From Agrobacterium vaccinii (GTDB lineage Bacteria; Pseudomonadota; Alphaproteobacteria; Rhizobiales; Rhizobiaceae), in the NCBI RefSeq assembly GCF_021310995.1, contig NZ_CP054150.1, positions 248,001 through 312,000 on the forward strand: a DNA stretch of 64,000 bases, written 5' to 3'. Under the pieces are notes generated by a model. That model was not told where the DNA came from, did not search any database, and saw only the letters and a program-made list of their open reading frames with translations. A program made the position numbers and the translations under genes. Below, piece by piece: positions 1 to 8,788 of this stretch (positions within the stretch are counted from its first letter, which is position 1; every line of letters starts with the position of its first letter).

Positions 1-133
1 AATTGACGACGAAGATCAGGATCGCCACGCCCAGAAGCAGCACTTCCCAACTGGCCATGATGCGCTTGAACGGCGTACCGAGCTTGTCTGGAATGACGCG
101 CGGCGTTGCGGTGTCGGGTGCTATCACGCTCAT
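1..133 (-). CDS. rhaQ: L-rhamnose ABC transporter permease RhaQ (partial, N-terminus only)
   Basis: Only the first 44 codons lie in the window; the rest is beyond the left edge. The ATG (131-133) overlaps the stop codon of the upstream permease gene in an ATGA arrangement, which indicates translational coupling. The visible peptide has a short polar start ending in RIMASWEVLL, then the beginning of a hydrophobic segment (LLLGVAILIFVVN), as expected for the cytoplasmic N-terminus and first membrane helix of an inner membrane sugar permease. In known rhizobial rhamnose loci a second permease, rhaQ, follows rhaP, so the name rests on position and this short stretch. It would pair with RhaP as a heterodimeric channel. 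Confidence 0.8.
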   Translation of the reverse strand, partial: MSVIAPDTATPRVIPDKLGTPFKRIMASWEVLLLGVAILIFVVN

Positions 134-1131
134 GCCGAAGCCTCCTTGGTGATTTCGGTCCTGGCCCTGTCGCGCAGAATGATGCGGCCCTTTTTGGCTT
201 CGGCGCGGGCGTTGAACACCACGGCAAGCACGATGACGACGCCTGAAATTGCCATCTGCGCAAAGGGCGAAATGCCGATGACGGGCAGCGCATTCTTGAT
301 GACACCGAGAAACAGAGCCCCCAGCACCGCACCGGCAACCGAGCCGATGCCACCCGCAATCGAAATGCCGCCGATGACGTTTGCGGCGACGCTATCCAGT
401 TCGAAACCGGATGCGATATCGACATAGGCCACGGCGTAGCGCGACACCCAGAGGTAGCTCGCCAACCCCGCCAAAGCACCCGAAAGTACAAAGGCCAGAA
501 AGCGCGTGCGGCCGACATCGATGCCCGCATAGACCGCAGCGCCCGGATTGCCGCCCGAGGCATAGGCGGAACGCCCGAAGGAGGTGCGGGTTAGGACTAG
601 CCATGCGCCCGCAATGATGAGGACGGCGACCCAGGATAGAACAGGCATTCCAAAAATCGGCGTGCGTGGAATATTCAGGAACGTCGGCGACATCTGGTGT
701 GCGTTGATCCATGCGCCACCGGAGAGAACAAAGGCCATGCCACGATAGATGGTCAGCGTTCCCAGTGTGACCACGATGGAAGGCAGGCCCAGCCACCAGA
801 CAAGAATGCCGTTGATCGAGCCAAGAAGTGCGCCGATGACAACCGCCATGGCAATGAGGAAGGGCAGGGGTATCGAGGGAAAAGCGGCATTGGTCATCGC
901 CACGGCCATGCCGGTAAAGGCAAGGTTGGCGGCAACAGAGAGATCGATGGATTTCGTCAGGATCACCGCCATCTGGCCCAGCGCCAGAATGATGAGGATC
1001 GACGTGTCATTGAAGATATTGACGAGATTGGCCGGGCGCTCGAAACCGGGGGAACGCATGGAGAAGCCCGCGATCAAGGTGATGATGATGCCTGCCAGCA
1101 GCCATTCGCGATTTTTCAATAGTCTTTTCAT
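130..1131 (-). CDS. rhaP: L-rhamnose ABC transporter permease RhaP
   Basis: A 333 residue inner membrane protein of the ribose/rhamnose type permease family (BPD_transp_2). Many hydrophobic segments are visible from residue 12 onward, with the family-typical stretches IDLSV near residue 62, LPSIVVTLGT near 118 and the glycine-rich block NVIGGISIAGGIGS near 255. It forms the transmembrane channel for rhamnose with RhaQ and is powered by RhaT. It starts 13 bases after rhaT ends, with GAGAGGACC as ribosome binding site, and overlaps rhaQ by 4 bases. The substrate assignment is inferred from the adjacent rhaR, rhaS, rhaD and rhaI genes. Confidence 0.9.
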   Translation of the reverse strand: MKRLLKNREWLLAGIIITLIAGFSMRSPGFERPANLVNIFNDTSILIILALGQMAVILTKSIDLSVAANLAFTGMAVAMTNAAFPSIPLPFLIAMAVVIGALLGSINGILVWWLGLPSIVVTLGTLTIYRGMAFVLSGGAWINAHQMSPTFLNIPRTPIFGMPVLSWVAVLIIAGAWLVLTRTSFGRSAYASGGNPGAAVYAGIDVGRTRFLAFVLSGALAGLASYLWVSRYAVAYVDIASGFELDSVAANVIGGISIAGGIGSVAGAVLGALFLGVIKNALPVIGISPFAQMAISGVVIVLAVVFNARAEAKKGRIILRDRARTEITKEASA

Positions 1132-1144
1132 GGCGTTGGTCCTC

Positions 1145-2695
1145 TCACGCGTTTCCTGTGGCAGCGCGCACCAGCTTTTCGGCGGAAAAATCTGGTCGTT
1201 CGAACACGCCCGCCATCAGACCTTCGCGCATGACGATGGCGCGGTCCGACATGCCCAGAATTTCCGGCAGTTCGGATGAAATCATGATGATCGACAGTCC
1301 CTCGGCGGCAAGCTCGCTGATGAAGCCGTGGACTGCGGCCTTGGAGCCGATATCGATGCCCTTGGTCGGCTCGTCCAGAATGATGACCTTGGGCTGGGTG
1401 GCCAGCCACTTGCCGATGACCACCTTCTGCTGGTTGCCGCCCGAGAGCGTACCGACTGGCACCGACAGGGCGGCGGCGCGCAGATCCAGACGCGAGGCAT
1501 ATTTGCGGGCGAGCGCAAATTCATTGGCAGCGGCCAGAAACCCCTTGCGGGATGTGCGCGCCAGCGATGGCAGCGACATGTTCTGATAGATCGGCAGTTC
1601 GAGCGCCAGCCCGTGCCGCCCGCGCTCTTCCGGCACATAGACGATGCCAGCATGAATCGCGTCTTGCGGGCTGCGAATGGAAATCTGCTGACCATCCAGC
1701 GTCAAGGTGCCGGATGCAGGGCGGGTGATGCCGAACAGCGACTGGCAAAGCTCCGAACGCCCGGCACCAATCAGGCCGTAAAGCCCGAGAATCTCGCCCT
1801 TGCGCAGATCGAAGGAAATGTCGCGAAACTCGGTATCGTGGCAATAGCTTTTGACAGAGAGCGTCGTGGTGCCGATGTTGACGGCCTGCTTGGGAAAGGC
1901 ATCCTTCACATCGCGTCCCACCATCAGCCTGACGATTTCGTCCTGTGGTGTCTGCTTGAGGTCACCCGAACCGACCATCTTGCCATCACGGAACACGGCA
2001 TAGCTTTCGGCGATCTCATAGACCTCATCGAATTTGTGGCTGATGAACAGGATGGCTTTGCCCTGTCGTTTCAGGTTCTCGACAATGCGGAACAGATCGT
2101 CGATTTCCTTGCGCGAAAGGGCGGCTGTCGGCTCGTCCATGATGACGATGCGGGCTTCGACAGACAGTGCACGGGCAATCGCTACCAGATGGCGCTGCGC
2201 GATGGAGAGGTCTTTCAACCGGATGGTCGGATCGATCTTGCTTTCCAGCCGCTCCAGCAAAGCGCGGGATTTGTCGTTGATTGTTTTCCAGTCGATCAGC
2301 CCGAAGCGCCCCTTCGGCGCGTGGCCGAGAAAGATGTTTTCACCCACCGAAAGCTCGTCAAACAGCACGGTTTCCTGATGGATGGCAGTCACGCCGGCAT
2401 CGATGGCATCCTGCGCGCTGTGGAATGTGACGGGCTGACCATCCAGCAGGATTTCGCCCTCATTGGGGCGGTAAATACCGGTGAGGATTTTGACGAGCGT
2501 GGATTTTCCAGCACCGTTTTCACCGATGAGGGCCGTGACCTTGCCGGGGTAGAGGCGGACGTTGACGGCATCCAAGGCTTTGACGCCGGGGAATATCTGG
2601 CTGATGCCGCGCATTTCGAGAATGGGCGCTGAACTTCCCATTGCTTGTGCGTGTGGCGCTGTCGCGTCGGTGATTTTCTCTACAGCCATTGTCAT
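1145..2695 (-). CDS. rhaT: L-rhamnose ABC transporter ATP-binding protein RhaT
   Basis: A double-domain sugar ABC ATPase of about 516 residues. The first domain has a complete Walker A (GENGAGKST) and a Walker B ending in MDEPTAAL; the second has the weakened P-loop GLIGAGRSEL usual in this family, with the signature LSGGNQQKV and a second aspartate box ILDEPTKG. It energises the RhaPQ channel. An in-frame start further upstream (2752) would run into the palindromic repeat, so I prefer the ATG at 2695 (a second ATG lies at 2689). The ribosome binding site is weak. It belongs to the leftward rhaR-S-T-P-Q unit; the 200 bp gap to rhaS holds a repeat. Confidence 0.9.
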   Translation of the reverse strand: MTMAVEKITDATAPHAQAMGSSAPILEMRGISQIFPGVKALDAVNVRLYPGKVTALIGENGAGKSTLVKILTGIYRPNEGEILLDGQPVTFHSAQDAIDAGVTAIHQETVLFDELSVGENIFLGHAPKGRFGLIDWKTINDKSRALLERLESKIDPTIRLKDLSIAQRHLVAIARALSVEARIVIMDEPTAALSRKEIDDLFRIVENLKRQGKAILFISHKFDEVYEIAESYAVFRDGKMVGSGDLKQTPQDEIVRLMVGRDVKDAFPKQAVNIGTTTLSVKSYCHDTEFRDISFDLRKGEILGLYGLIGAGRSELCQSLFGITRPASGTLTLDGQQISIRSPQDAIHAGIVYVPEERGRHGLALELPIYQNMSLPSLARTSRKGFLAAANEFALARKYASRLDLRAAALSVPVGTLSGGNQQKVVIGKWLATQPKVIILDEPTKGIDIGSKAAVHGFISELAAEGLSIIMISSELPEILGMSDRAIVMREGLMAGVFERPDFSAEKLVRAATGNA

Positions 2696-2740
2696 TGTCA
2701 GAATTCCGAACGCTCGTTGTTGAGCAGGGGCGCCCCACAC

Positions 2741-2836
2741 CCTCGACGTCATCCTCGGGCTTGTCCCGAGGATCTAACCACGTTCGATGTCGGGGTTCGT
2801 TAGATCCTCGGGACAAGCCCGAGGATGACGTCGAGG
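2741..2836. repeat. Perfect long inverted repeat between rhaS and rhaT
   Basis: Two identical 38 base arms (2741-2778 and 2799-2836) face each other across a 20 base loop. Each arm also contains a smaller palindrome (CCTCGGG, five bases, CCCGAGG), so the whole can fold as one long hairpin or as two short ones. This matches the style of palindromic elements scattered in rhizobial genomes. In the rha transcript it could stabilise the rhaS message or limit readthrough into rhaT, which would suit the higher demand for binding protein; that role is inference. Confidence 0.9.
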
Positions 2837-2904
2837 ATGTGGATGCGACTTGAGATCCCCGGCAGCGATCACCGACCAATGCCGCCGGGAGAACCGTCAA
2901 AAGA

Positions 2905-3915
2905 TCAGAAAATCTTCGAGAACTGATCGATATTGGACGAGTTGTAGACGAAGGGATCGGCCATCGCGGCTTCGCTGTTCTCGCCGACCTTGATCTTGCC
3001 CATGCGTCCGGCTGCGATTTCCGAACCGGCCTTGCCGTCTGCTTCGCCCTTGACGAGGCGGTAGGCGATCTGGGTGGCGGAATAGCCGAGGTCAATGGGG
3101 TTCCAGATGGCGAATTCCTTTGTCGCGCCGGACTTGATGGCACCGGCCATTTCGGATGGAAGGCCGAGGCCGGTGACGAAGACCTGGCCGATCTTGCCGG
3201 CATCCTTCACCGCCTGCGATGCCGCCAGCACGCCGACCGTGGTGGGGGCGACGATGACCTTCACATTGGGCTGCGAGGTGAGAAGGCCCTGGGCTTCGCG
3301 GTAGCTCTTGTCGGCAAGGTCGTCACCGTAAACTGTCGTGACGAGGTTAAGGCCGGGGAAGTCCTTCAGTTGCTTCTTCATCTCTTCGATCCAGATGTTC
3401 TGGTTCGTGGATGTCGTGGTGGCAGAGAGGATTGCGAAATCGCCCTTGCCGCCTTCCAGATGGTCTGCCGCCAGTTGCAGGCACATCTTGCCGATCAGCG
3501 CGTTGGAAGATGGGTTGAGCTGGAGAATGCGGCCTGCCGGTGCAACACCGCTATCCCAGGAGATAACCTTGATGCCACGCTGTGCCGCCTTCTTGAGGGC
3601 TGGAACGACCGCGTCCGGATCGTTGGCGGAAATGGCGATGGCATCCACGCCCTGCGCGATCAGCGAATTGATGACCTCGATCTGCCCTTCGGCTGTTGTC
3701 GTGGTTGGGCCGGTATAGATGATTTCGACCCCGCCCAGTTCCTTGGCCGCTTCCTGCGCGCCCTTGTTGGCGGCTTCGAAGAAGCCGTTGCCGAGCGATT
3801 TCACGACAAGCGCGATCTTGATGTCTTCGGCCTGCGCCATGCCGCCAAAACCGGCAACGCCGATGGCAACGCTGAGTGCCAGGGCCTGGCTTAATCTTCT
3901 GCGTGACAGTTTCAT
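2905..3915 (-). CDS. rhaS: L-rhamnose ABC transporter periplasmic binding protein RhaS
   Basis: A 336 residue periplasmic binding protein of the ribose-binding type (Peripla_BP_4). It starts with a signal peptide: MKLSRRRL, a hydrophobic core, then a probable cleavage after MAQA. The mature start DIKIALVVKSLGNGFF and the later block ALKKAAQRGIKVISWDSGV are typical of this family, in which the two lobes close on the sugar. The ribosome binding site GGGAGGAG sits just before the ATG. It lies 46 bases after rhaR and is followed by a large inverted repeat, which fits differential expression within the operon. Specificity for rhamnose is inferred from context. Confidence 0.92.
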   Translation of the reverse strand: MKLSRRRLSQALALSVAIGVAGFGGMAQAEDIKIALVVKSLGNGFFEAANKGAQEAAKELGGVEIIYTGPTTTTAEGQIEVINSLIAQGVDAIAISANDPDAVVPALKKAAQRGIKVISWDSGVAPAGRILQLNPSSNALIGKMCLQLAADHLEGGKGDFAILSATTTSTNQNIWIEEMKKQLKDFPGLNLVTTVYGDDLADKSYREAQGLLTSQPNVKVIVAPTTVGVLAASQAVKDAGKIGQVFVTGLGLPSEMAGAIKSGATKEFAIWNPIDLGYSATQIAYRLVKGEADGKAGSEIAAGRMGKIKVGENSEAAMADPFVYNSSNIDQFSKIF

Positions 3916-3961
3916 GTTGGTTCTCCTCCCGATTGAACTTCATTCTCCGCTGCGGTGCTCC

Positions 3962-4789
3962 TCAAGCAACCGAAGCGGAATCCTCCTCGTCTGGCGGTCG
4001 CGTCTGCGCCGCCGCTGCCGGTCCGGCCACGATCAACGTCACGCCCGCCGCCTCCACCATCCGTGCTGCCTCGTCTGAAATGCCCTCATCGGTAATGATG
4101 GTGGACACGTTTTCCAGCGGGCAAAGGATAAGGCTTGAGCGTTTGCGGAACTTGGAGGAGTCGATCATCACGATCAGCTCTTCCGCCTGCCGCATCAATT
4201 TCTGTTCGCTCTGAATGACGAGCGCATCCGACTCCATGATGCCAAGCGCGCCGACACCCTGTGCGCCTATGAAGATCCTGCGCGCATAAAAATTGCGGAT
4301 CGCGTCGTTTTCAAAGGGCGACAATATCAGGCTCTGGTCGCGGTAGATCGCGCCGCCGGGAACGCTGACATTGCACTTGGAATGCTTGACCAGATGTTCG
4401 GCAATGGCGAAGGAATTGGTCATGACCTGCAAACGGCGGGCCAACATGTAATGCACCATCTGGAATGTCGTGGTGCCACCATTGATGATAATGGCGTCGC
4501 CTTCCTCACAGAGATCCACCGCTTTGCGTGCAATTGATCGCTTCTTGTCGATATTGACCGATTCCGACACGCGAAACGGTCGTGCCGCGAGATTGCCGAG
4601 CTGTGGTGGATGCACTGCTTCTGCCCCGCCGCGTACCCGCCGCAGCTTTCCCTGAACATGCAAGGAAGCGATATCGCGCCGGATCGTCGCTTCGGAAGCG
4701 TCCGTCAATTCGGCAATATCCTGCACCGTCACCACAGGCTTTTCCTGTATGGCGCTCAAGATGATGCGATGGCGTTCGCTTTCGTGCAT
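3962..4789 (-). CDS. rhaR: DeoR family transcriptional regulator of rhamnose genes, RhaR
   Basis: A 275 residue DeoR family regulator. The N-terminal winged helix covers about residues 6-60 (ASEATIRRDIASL is the recognition helix signature), and the rest is the sugar-phosphate sensing domain with NGGTT near residue 102 and the aspartate region VMIDSSKF. Rhizobial RhaR is reported as a negative regulator of rhamnose genes, probably responding to a catabolic intermediate. The gene is first in the leftward unit rhaR-S-T-P-Q and divergent from rhaD. TAGGAGG precedes the ATG at 4789. It probably represses both directions by binding the inverted repeat between the two genes. Confidence 0.9.
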   Translation of the reverse strand: MHESERHRIILSAIQEKPVVTVQDIAELTDASEATIRRDIASLHVQGKLRRVRGGAEAVHPPQLGNLAARPFRVSESVNIDKKRSIARKAVDLCEEGDAIIINGGTTTFQMVHYMLARRLQVMTNSFAIAEHLVKHSKCNVSVPGGAIYRDQSLILSPFENDAIRNFYARRIFIGAQGVGALGIMESDALVIQSEQKLMRQAEELIVMIDSSKFRKRSSLILCPLENVSTIITDEGISDEAARMVEAAGVTLIVAGPAAAAQTRPPDEEDSASVA

Positions 4790-4990
4790 GGGTCCTCCTA
4801 ATGGTCAGTTATTCGTAAAGTTCTGATGTTGTCAATCAAGTTCGATCAAAATAAACAATGGTGCGATGCAGCATGAAAATTTATGATCGTTTTTGATTGA
4901 CATTGTCGTTTTGAATGCGCGATACCTGCCTGCATTGGGAGGCGGGCTGGTTTGAAAGTCTGCAGATAAACGACATGGGAGGATATTGCG
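4790..4990. promoter_or_regulatory. Divergent rhaR/rhaD promoter region with a candidate RhaR operator
   Basis: Two 19 base half-sites, 4830-4848 and 4884-4902, form an inverted repeat (16 of 19 positions complementary) with 35 bases between. Each carries a TTGACA -35 hexamer in the outward direction. Rightward: TTGACA at 4897-4902 with a poor -10 (GATACC near 4921). Leftward: TTGACA at 4835-4830 and, 17 bases on, ATAACT at 4812-4807. A repressor on both half-sites would therefore cover both -35 elements, possibly by looping. Promoter and operator assignments are by eye. Confidence 0.6.
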
Positions 4991-7084
4991 ATGGGCCAGA
5001 CGGGTCTTCTCGAAAACCGCTGGGATGATGCCTATGCGGCAACACTCGATGAGCCGGGCAAGCTGCTCTATCGCTCCAATCTCCTGGGTGCAGACAAGCG
5101 CATCACCAATTATGGCGGCGGCAACACCTCTGCGAAGGTTCTGGAAACTGACCCGCTGACGGGCGAAAAGGTCCGCGTCATGTGGGTCAAGGGCTCCGGC
5201 GGCGATGTAGGCACCATCAAGCTGGATGGCTTTGCCACGCTCTATCTCGACAAGCTGGAAGCCTTGAAAAGCATTTATAAGGGCGTGGAAGACGAAGACC
5301 GCATGGTTGGTTTCCTGCCCCATTGCACCTTCAATCTCAACCCGCGCGCCGCCTCCATCGATACGCCGCTGCACGGTTTCGTGCCGTTTGCCCACGTCGA
5401 TCACATGCACCCGGATGCAATCATCGCCATTGCCGCTTCGAAAAACTCCAAAGAGCTGACGCAGCGGATTTTCGGGTCCGATATCGGCTGGCTGCCATGG
5501 CGCCGCCCCGGCTTCCAGCTGGGTCTCGACCTCGAAGCTTTCGTCAAGGCCAACCCCGCCGCCAAGGGCGTGGTTCTGGAAAGCCATGGCCTGTTTACCT
5601 GGGATAATGATGCCAAGGCCTGCTACGAACTGACGCTGAAGATCATCAACAAGGCCATCACCTGGTTTGCCAAGGAGACGGAAGGTAAGACTATTTTCGG
5701 TGGTGCGGTTGCCAAAAGCCTTTCACCAGAACAGCGCCGAGACATCGCAGCCCGCCTGATGCCGGAAATTCGTGGCCGGATCGGTCGTGATGAGCGCAAG
5801 CTCGGTCATTTCGACGATCAGGATGCCGTGCTGGAATTCGTCAATTCCAAGGATTTGAAGCCGCTGGGTGCGCTCGGCACATCCTGCCCGGACCATTTCC
5901 TGCGCACCAAGATCCGCCCGTTGATCCTCGATCTCGATACGGCAAATCCCGATGTGGATGCGCTGCTTGGCGGTCTTGATCAGGCGCTTGCCGATTATCG
6001 CGCCGATTACGTCAGATATTACGAGACCTGCAAGCACGACAACTCGCCTGGGATTCGGGATCCCAACCCGGTGATCTTCCTCATTCCCGGCGTCGGTCTG
6101 CTGTCCTTCGCCAAGGATAAGGCGACCGCGCGCATTGCCGGTGAGTTTTACGTCAACGCCATCAATGTGATGCGTGGCGCTTCCACGGTTTCGGACTATC
6201 ACGGCCTGCCGGAGCAGGAAGCCTTCGATATCGAATATTGGCTGCTGGAAGAGGCGAAGCTTCAGCGTATGCCAAAGCCGAAGAGCCTGGCTGGCCGCGT
6301 CGCCTTCATCACTGGCGGAGCCGGTGGCATCGGTCGTGCGACGGCGCAACGTCTGGCAAATGAAGGTGCCTGCGTGGTGCTGGCCGATATTGACGAAGGC
6401 GCTTTGGAAGCAACCAAGTCGGATTTCGAGAGGCGTTTCAGCCCGGATGCCGTGCGCACCGTCAAGCTTGATGTGACGAAAGAAGACGCGGTGCTGTTAG
6501 CCTTTACCCAGGCCAGCGTTGAATTCGGCGGCATCGATATTCTCGTCTCCAATGCCGGCATTGCCTCGTCTGCGCCTGTCGAAGACACCACACTTGCCAT
6601 GTGGAACAAGAACATCGACATTCTGGCAACCGGCTATTTCCTCGTTTCACGAGAAGCCTTCCGGCTGTTCCGTCGCCAGAAGCTCGGCGGCAACGTGGTC
6701 TTCGTAGCATCGAAGAACGGTCTGGCTTCTTCGCCAAACGCTTCCGCCTATTGCACGGCAAAGGCTGCCGAAATCCATCTGGCGCGTTGCCTTGCGCTCG
6801 AAGGTGCAGACGCGGGCATCCGTGTCAACACGGTCAATCCTGACGCGGTTCTGCGCGGTTCAAAGATCTGGAATGGTGAGTGGCGGGAGCAGCGGGCTGC
6901 CTCCTCGAAGATCGAAGTCACCGATCTCGAAGAGCATTATCGCAATCGCTCCATGCTGAAGCTGAATGTATTCCCGGAGGATATAGCGGAAGCGATCTAC
7001 TTCCTGACATCGGATGCATCGGCCAAATCAACCGGCAACATCATCAATGTCGATGCGGGCAATGCGCAAAGTTTCACCCGCTAA
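4991..7084 (+). CDS. rhaD: Bifunctional rhamnulose-1-phosphate aldolase / short-chain dehydrogenase RhaD
   Basis: A 697 residue fusion. The N-terminal part is a class II aldolase domain with zinc-ligand histidines in FAHVDHMHPD and ESHGLF; the C-terminal part, from about residue 425, is a short-chain dehydrogenase with the nucleotide fold GGAGGIGRATA, the NAG motif and the catalytic YCTAK. The aldolase splits rhamnulose 1-phosphate into dihydroxyacetone phosphate and lactaldehyde, and the dehydrogenase half is expected to oxidise lactaldehyde. It is the first gene rightward of the shared promoter region. A strong GGGAGG lies about 10 bases before the ATG. Substrate names follow from the family and the locus. 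Confidence 0.93.
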   Translation: MGQTGLLENRWDDAYAATLDEPGKLLYRSNLLGADKRITNYGGGNTSAKVLETDPLTGEKVRVMWVKGSGGDVGTIKLDGFATLYLDKLEALKSIYKGVEDEDRMVGFLPHCTFNLNPRAASIDTPLHGFVPFAHVDHMHPDAIIAIAASKNSKELTQRIFGSDIGWLPWRRPGFQLGLDLEAFVKANPAAKGVVLESHGLFTWDNDAKACYELTLKIINKAITWFAKETEGKTIFGGAVAKSLSPEQRRDIAARLMPEIRGRIGRDERKLGHFDDQDAVLEFVNSKDLKPLGALGTSCPDHFLRTKIRPLILDLDTANPDVDALLGGLDQALADYRADYVRYYETCKHDNSPGIRDPNPVIFLIPGVGLLSFAKDKATARIAGEFYVNAINVMRGASTVSDYHGLPEQEAFDIEYWLLEEAKLQRMPKPKSLAGRVAFITGGAGGIGRATAQRLANEGACVVLADIDEGALEATKSDFERRFSPDAVRTVKLDVTKEDAVLLAFTQASVEFGGIDILVSNAGIASSAPVEDTTLAMWNKNIDILATGYFLVSREAFRLFRRQKLGGNVVFVASKNGLASSPNASAYCTAKAAEIHLARCLALEGADAGIRVNTVNPDAVLRGSKIWNGEWREQRAASSKIEVTDLEEHYRNRSMLKLNVFPEDIAEAIYFLTSDASAKSTGNIINVDAGNAQSFTR

Positions 7085-7102
7085 GTGCGGGTGAAAACAG
7101 GC

Positions 7103-7261
7103 TTACTTGCGTAGGATAACCCAGATGGCGTGGATGATGCCGGGAATATAACCGCACAGCGTCAGCAGGATGTTGAGCCAGAAGTGCAGGCCAAGGCCAA
7201 CCTGAAGGAACACGCCGACCGGCGGCAGGAAAATGGCAAGAATAATACGAATTACGTCCAC
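7103..7261 (-). CDS. Pmp3/YqaE family small membrane protein
   Basis: A 52 residue protein, the usual family length, that begins VDVIRIILAIFLPPVGVFL and has two hydrophobic helices joined by a short polar turn; it ends IPGIIHAIWVILRK. I chose the GTG at 7261 because the residues before it do not resemble the family. Pmp3 proteins sit in the plasma membrane and are tied to salt and cold tolerance or membrane potential. The gene is antisense inside the rhamnose catabolic unit: its stop is 18 bases after the rhaD stop and its start 92 bases before rhaI, so rhaD-rhaI readthrough would produce antisense RNA to it. Confidence 0.85.
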   Translation of the reverse strand: MDVIRIILAIFLPPVGVFLQVGLGLHFWLNILLTLCGYIPGIIHAIWVILRK

Positions 7262-7352
7262 GATTGAATATCCCGTCTGTTTGTTGCTGCCCCCATAACG
7301 TGGGAAACGCCGGATTGGTTTCAAATGCGAGGACGCGGACCGGGAGGAACAC

Positions 7353-8645
7353 ATGGTTGAACTGAAGATTGCCGCCGATATTGTCGGGCGCGAGAACGAA
7401 AAGCGCCAGTCGGCCCAAGGGTCAGACTATGATGCGCTGGGCGAACATCTGGCGCGGCGCAATATCGATATCGAAGCTATTACCGAGCAGGTGTCGAAAT
7501 TCTCCGTGGCTGTCCCGTCCTGGGGTGTGGGCACCGGCGGCACGCGCTTTGCCCGCTTTCCCGGAAAGGGCGAGCCGCGCGGCATCTTCGACAAGCTGGA
7601 TGATTGCGCCGTTATCAACCAGCTGACAGCAGCAACGCCAAACGTCTCGCTGCATATTCCCTGGGACAAACAGGACCCGAAGGCGCTGAGAGCCCATGCC
7701 GATGCGCTGGGTCTCGGCTTTGATGCGATGAACTCCAACACGTTTTCGGATGCGGAGGGACAGCAACATTCCTACAAATACGGCTCGCTCAGCCATGCCG
7801 ATTCGGCAACGCGGCAGCAGGCTGTCGATCACAACATCGAATGTATCGAAATCGGCAATGCTCTCGGCTCCAAGGCGCTGACGGTGTGGGTTGGCGATGG
7901 CTCCAACTTCCCCGGCCAGAGCAATTTTACCAGAAGCTTCGAGCGGTATCTCTCCGCCATGGCCGATATCTACAAAGCGCTGCCGGATGACTGGCGCATC
8001 TTTTCCGAACACAAGATGTATGAGCCCGCCTTCTATTCGACCGTGGTGCAGGATTGGGGCACGAACTACCTCATCGCCAATACGCTGGGCGACAAGGCCT
8101 TCTGCCTCGTGGATCTCGGCCACCATGCGCCCAACACCAACATCGAAATGATCGTCGCCCGCCTGATCCAGTTCGGCAAGCTCGGCGGCTTCCATTTCAA
8201 TGACAGCAAATATGGCGATGACGATCTGGATGCAGGCTCCATCGATCCCTACCGCCTGTTTTTGGTCTTCAACGAGCTTGTCGATGCCGACCACCGCGGC
8301 GTCAAGGGCTTCCACCCGGCCCACATGATCGACCAGTCGCACAATGTAACCGACCCCATCGAAAGCCTCATCTCCAGCGCCAACGAAATCCGCCGCGCCT
8401 ATGCGCAGGCGCTTCTGGTGGACCGGGTGGCACTCGATGGATACCAGCAGGAAAATGATGCGCTGATGGCATCCGACACCCTAAAACGCGCTTACCGCAC
8501 AGATGTTGAGCCTATTCTGGCCGAAGCGCGGAAGAGATCAAACGGTGCCATCGACCCCGTCGCCACCTACCGCGCCAGCGGCTACCGTGCCAAGGTGGCA
8601 GCCGAACGCCCGGCATCGAAGGGCGGCAGCGGCGGCATCATCTAA
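7353..8645 (+). CDS. rhaI: L-rhamnose catabolism isomerase RhaI
   Basis: A 430 residue sugar isomerase of the TIM barrel type (the rhizobial L-rhamnose isomerase family, unlike E. coli RhaA in sequence). Metal-ligand acidic and histidine residues are visible in the stretches EIGNALGSK, IFSEHKMYEPAF, LVDLGHHAPN and GFHFNDSKYGDDDLDAGSID. It converts L-rhamnose to L-rhamnulose in the cytoplasm, the step before phosphorylation by RhaK and cleavage by RhaD. A strong GGAGGAAC ribosome binding site precedes the ATG. It is probably cotranscribed with rhaD despite the intervening antisense Pmp3 gene, although the 268 bp gap leaves room for its own promoter. Confidence 0.92.
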   Translation: MVELKIAADIVGRENEKRQSAQGSDYDALGEHLARRNIDIEAITEQVSKFSVAVPSWGVGTGGTRFARFPGKGEPRGIFDKLDDCAVINQLTAATPNVSLHIPWDKQDPKALRAHADALGLGFDAMNSNTFSDAEGQQHSYKYGSLSHADSATRQQAVDHNIECIEIGNALGSKALTVWVGDGSNFPGQSNFTRSFERYLSAMADIYKALPDDWRIFSEHKMYEPAFYSTVVQDWGTNYLIANTLGDKAFCLVDLGHHAPNTNIEMIVARLIQFGKLGGFHFNDSKYGDDDLDAGSIDPYRLFLVFNELVDADHRGVKGFHPAHMIDQSHNVTDPIESLISSANEIRRAYAQALLVDRVALDGYQQENDALMASDTLKRAYRTDVEPILAEARKRSNGAIDPVATYRASGYRAKVAAERPASKGGSGGII

Positions 8646-8678
8646 CTCCATTCGCGCGCACCGAAAACCTTAACAAAC

Positions 8679-8702
8679 GAAGGCACGCAACAGCGTGCCT
8701 TC
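8679..8702 (+). terminator. Hairpin after rhaI
   Basis: A perfect 10 bp stem (8679-8688 with 8693-8702) closed by a four base loop lies 34 bases after the rhaI stop. The following bases are only mildly T-rich, so it is a candidate terminator or transcript-end stabiliser for the rhaDI message. Confidence 0.55.
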
Positions 8703-8788
8703 ACGCTTTCATAACCAAATATGTCCGCCGTTAAAAAAACGTGTTTTTCGCCCCATCATCTTCACATTCACGGTTATGTTAGCGAGGC

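Noticed and set aside
1328..2632. Long plus strand frame opposite rhaT, with similar shadows at 28408-29790 and 30422-31759
   Set aside because: Each lies wholly within a confident gene on the other strand and has no recognisable protein features.
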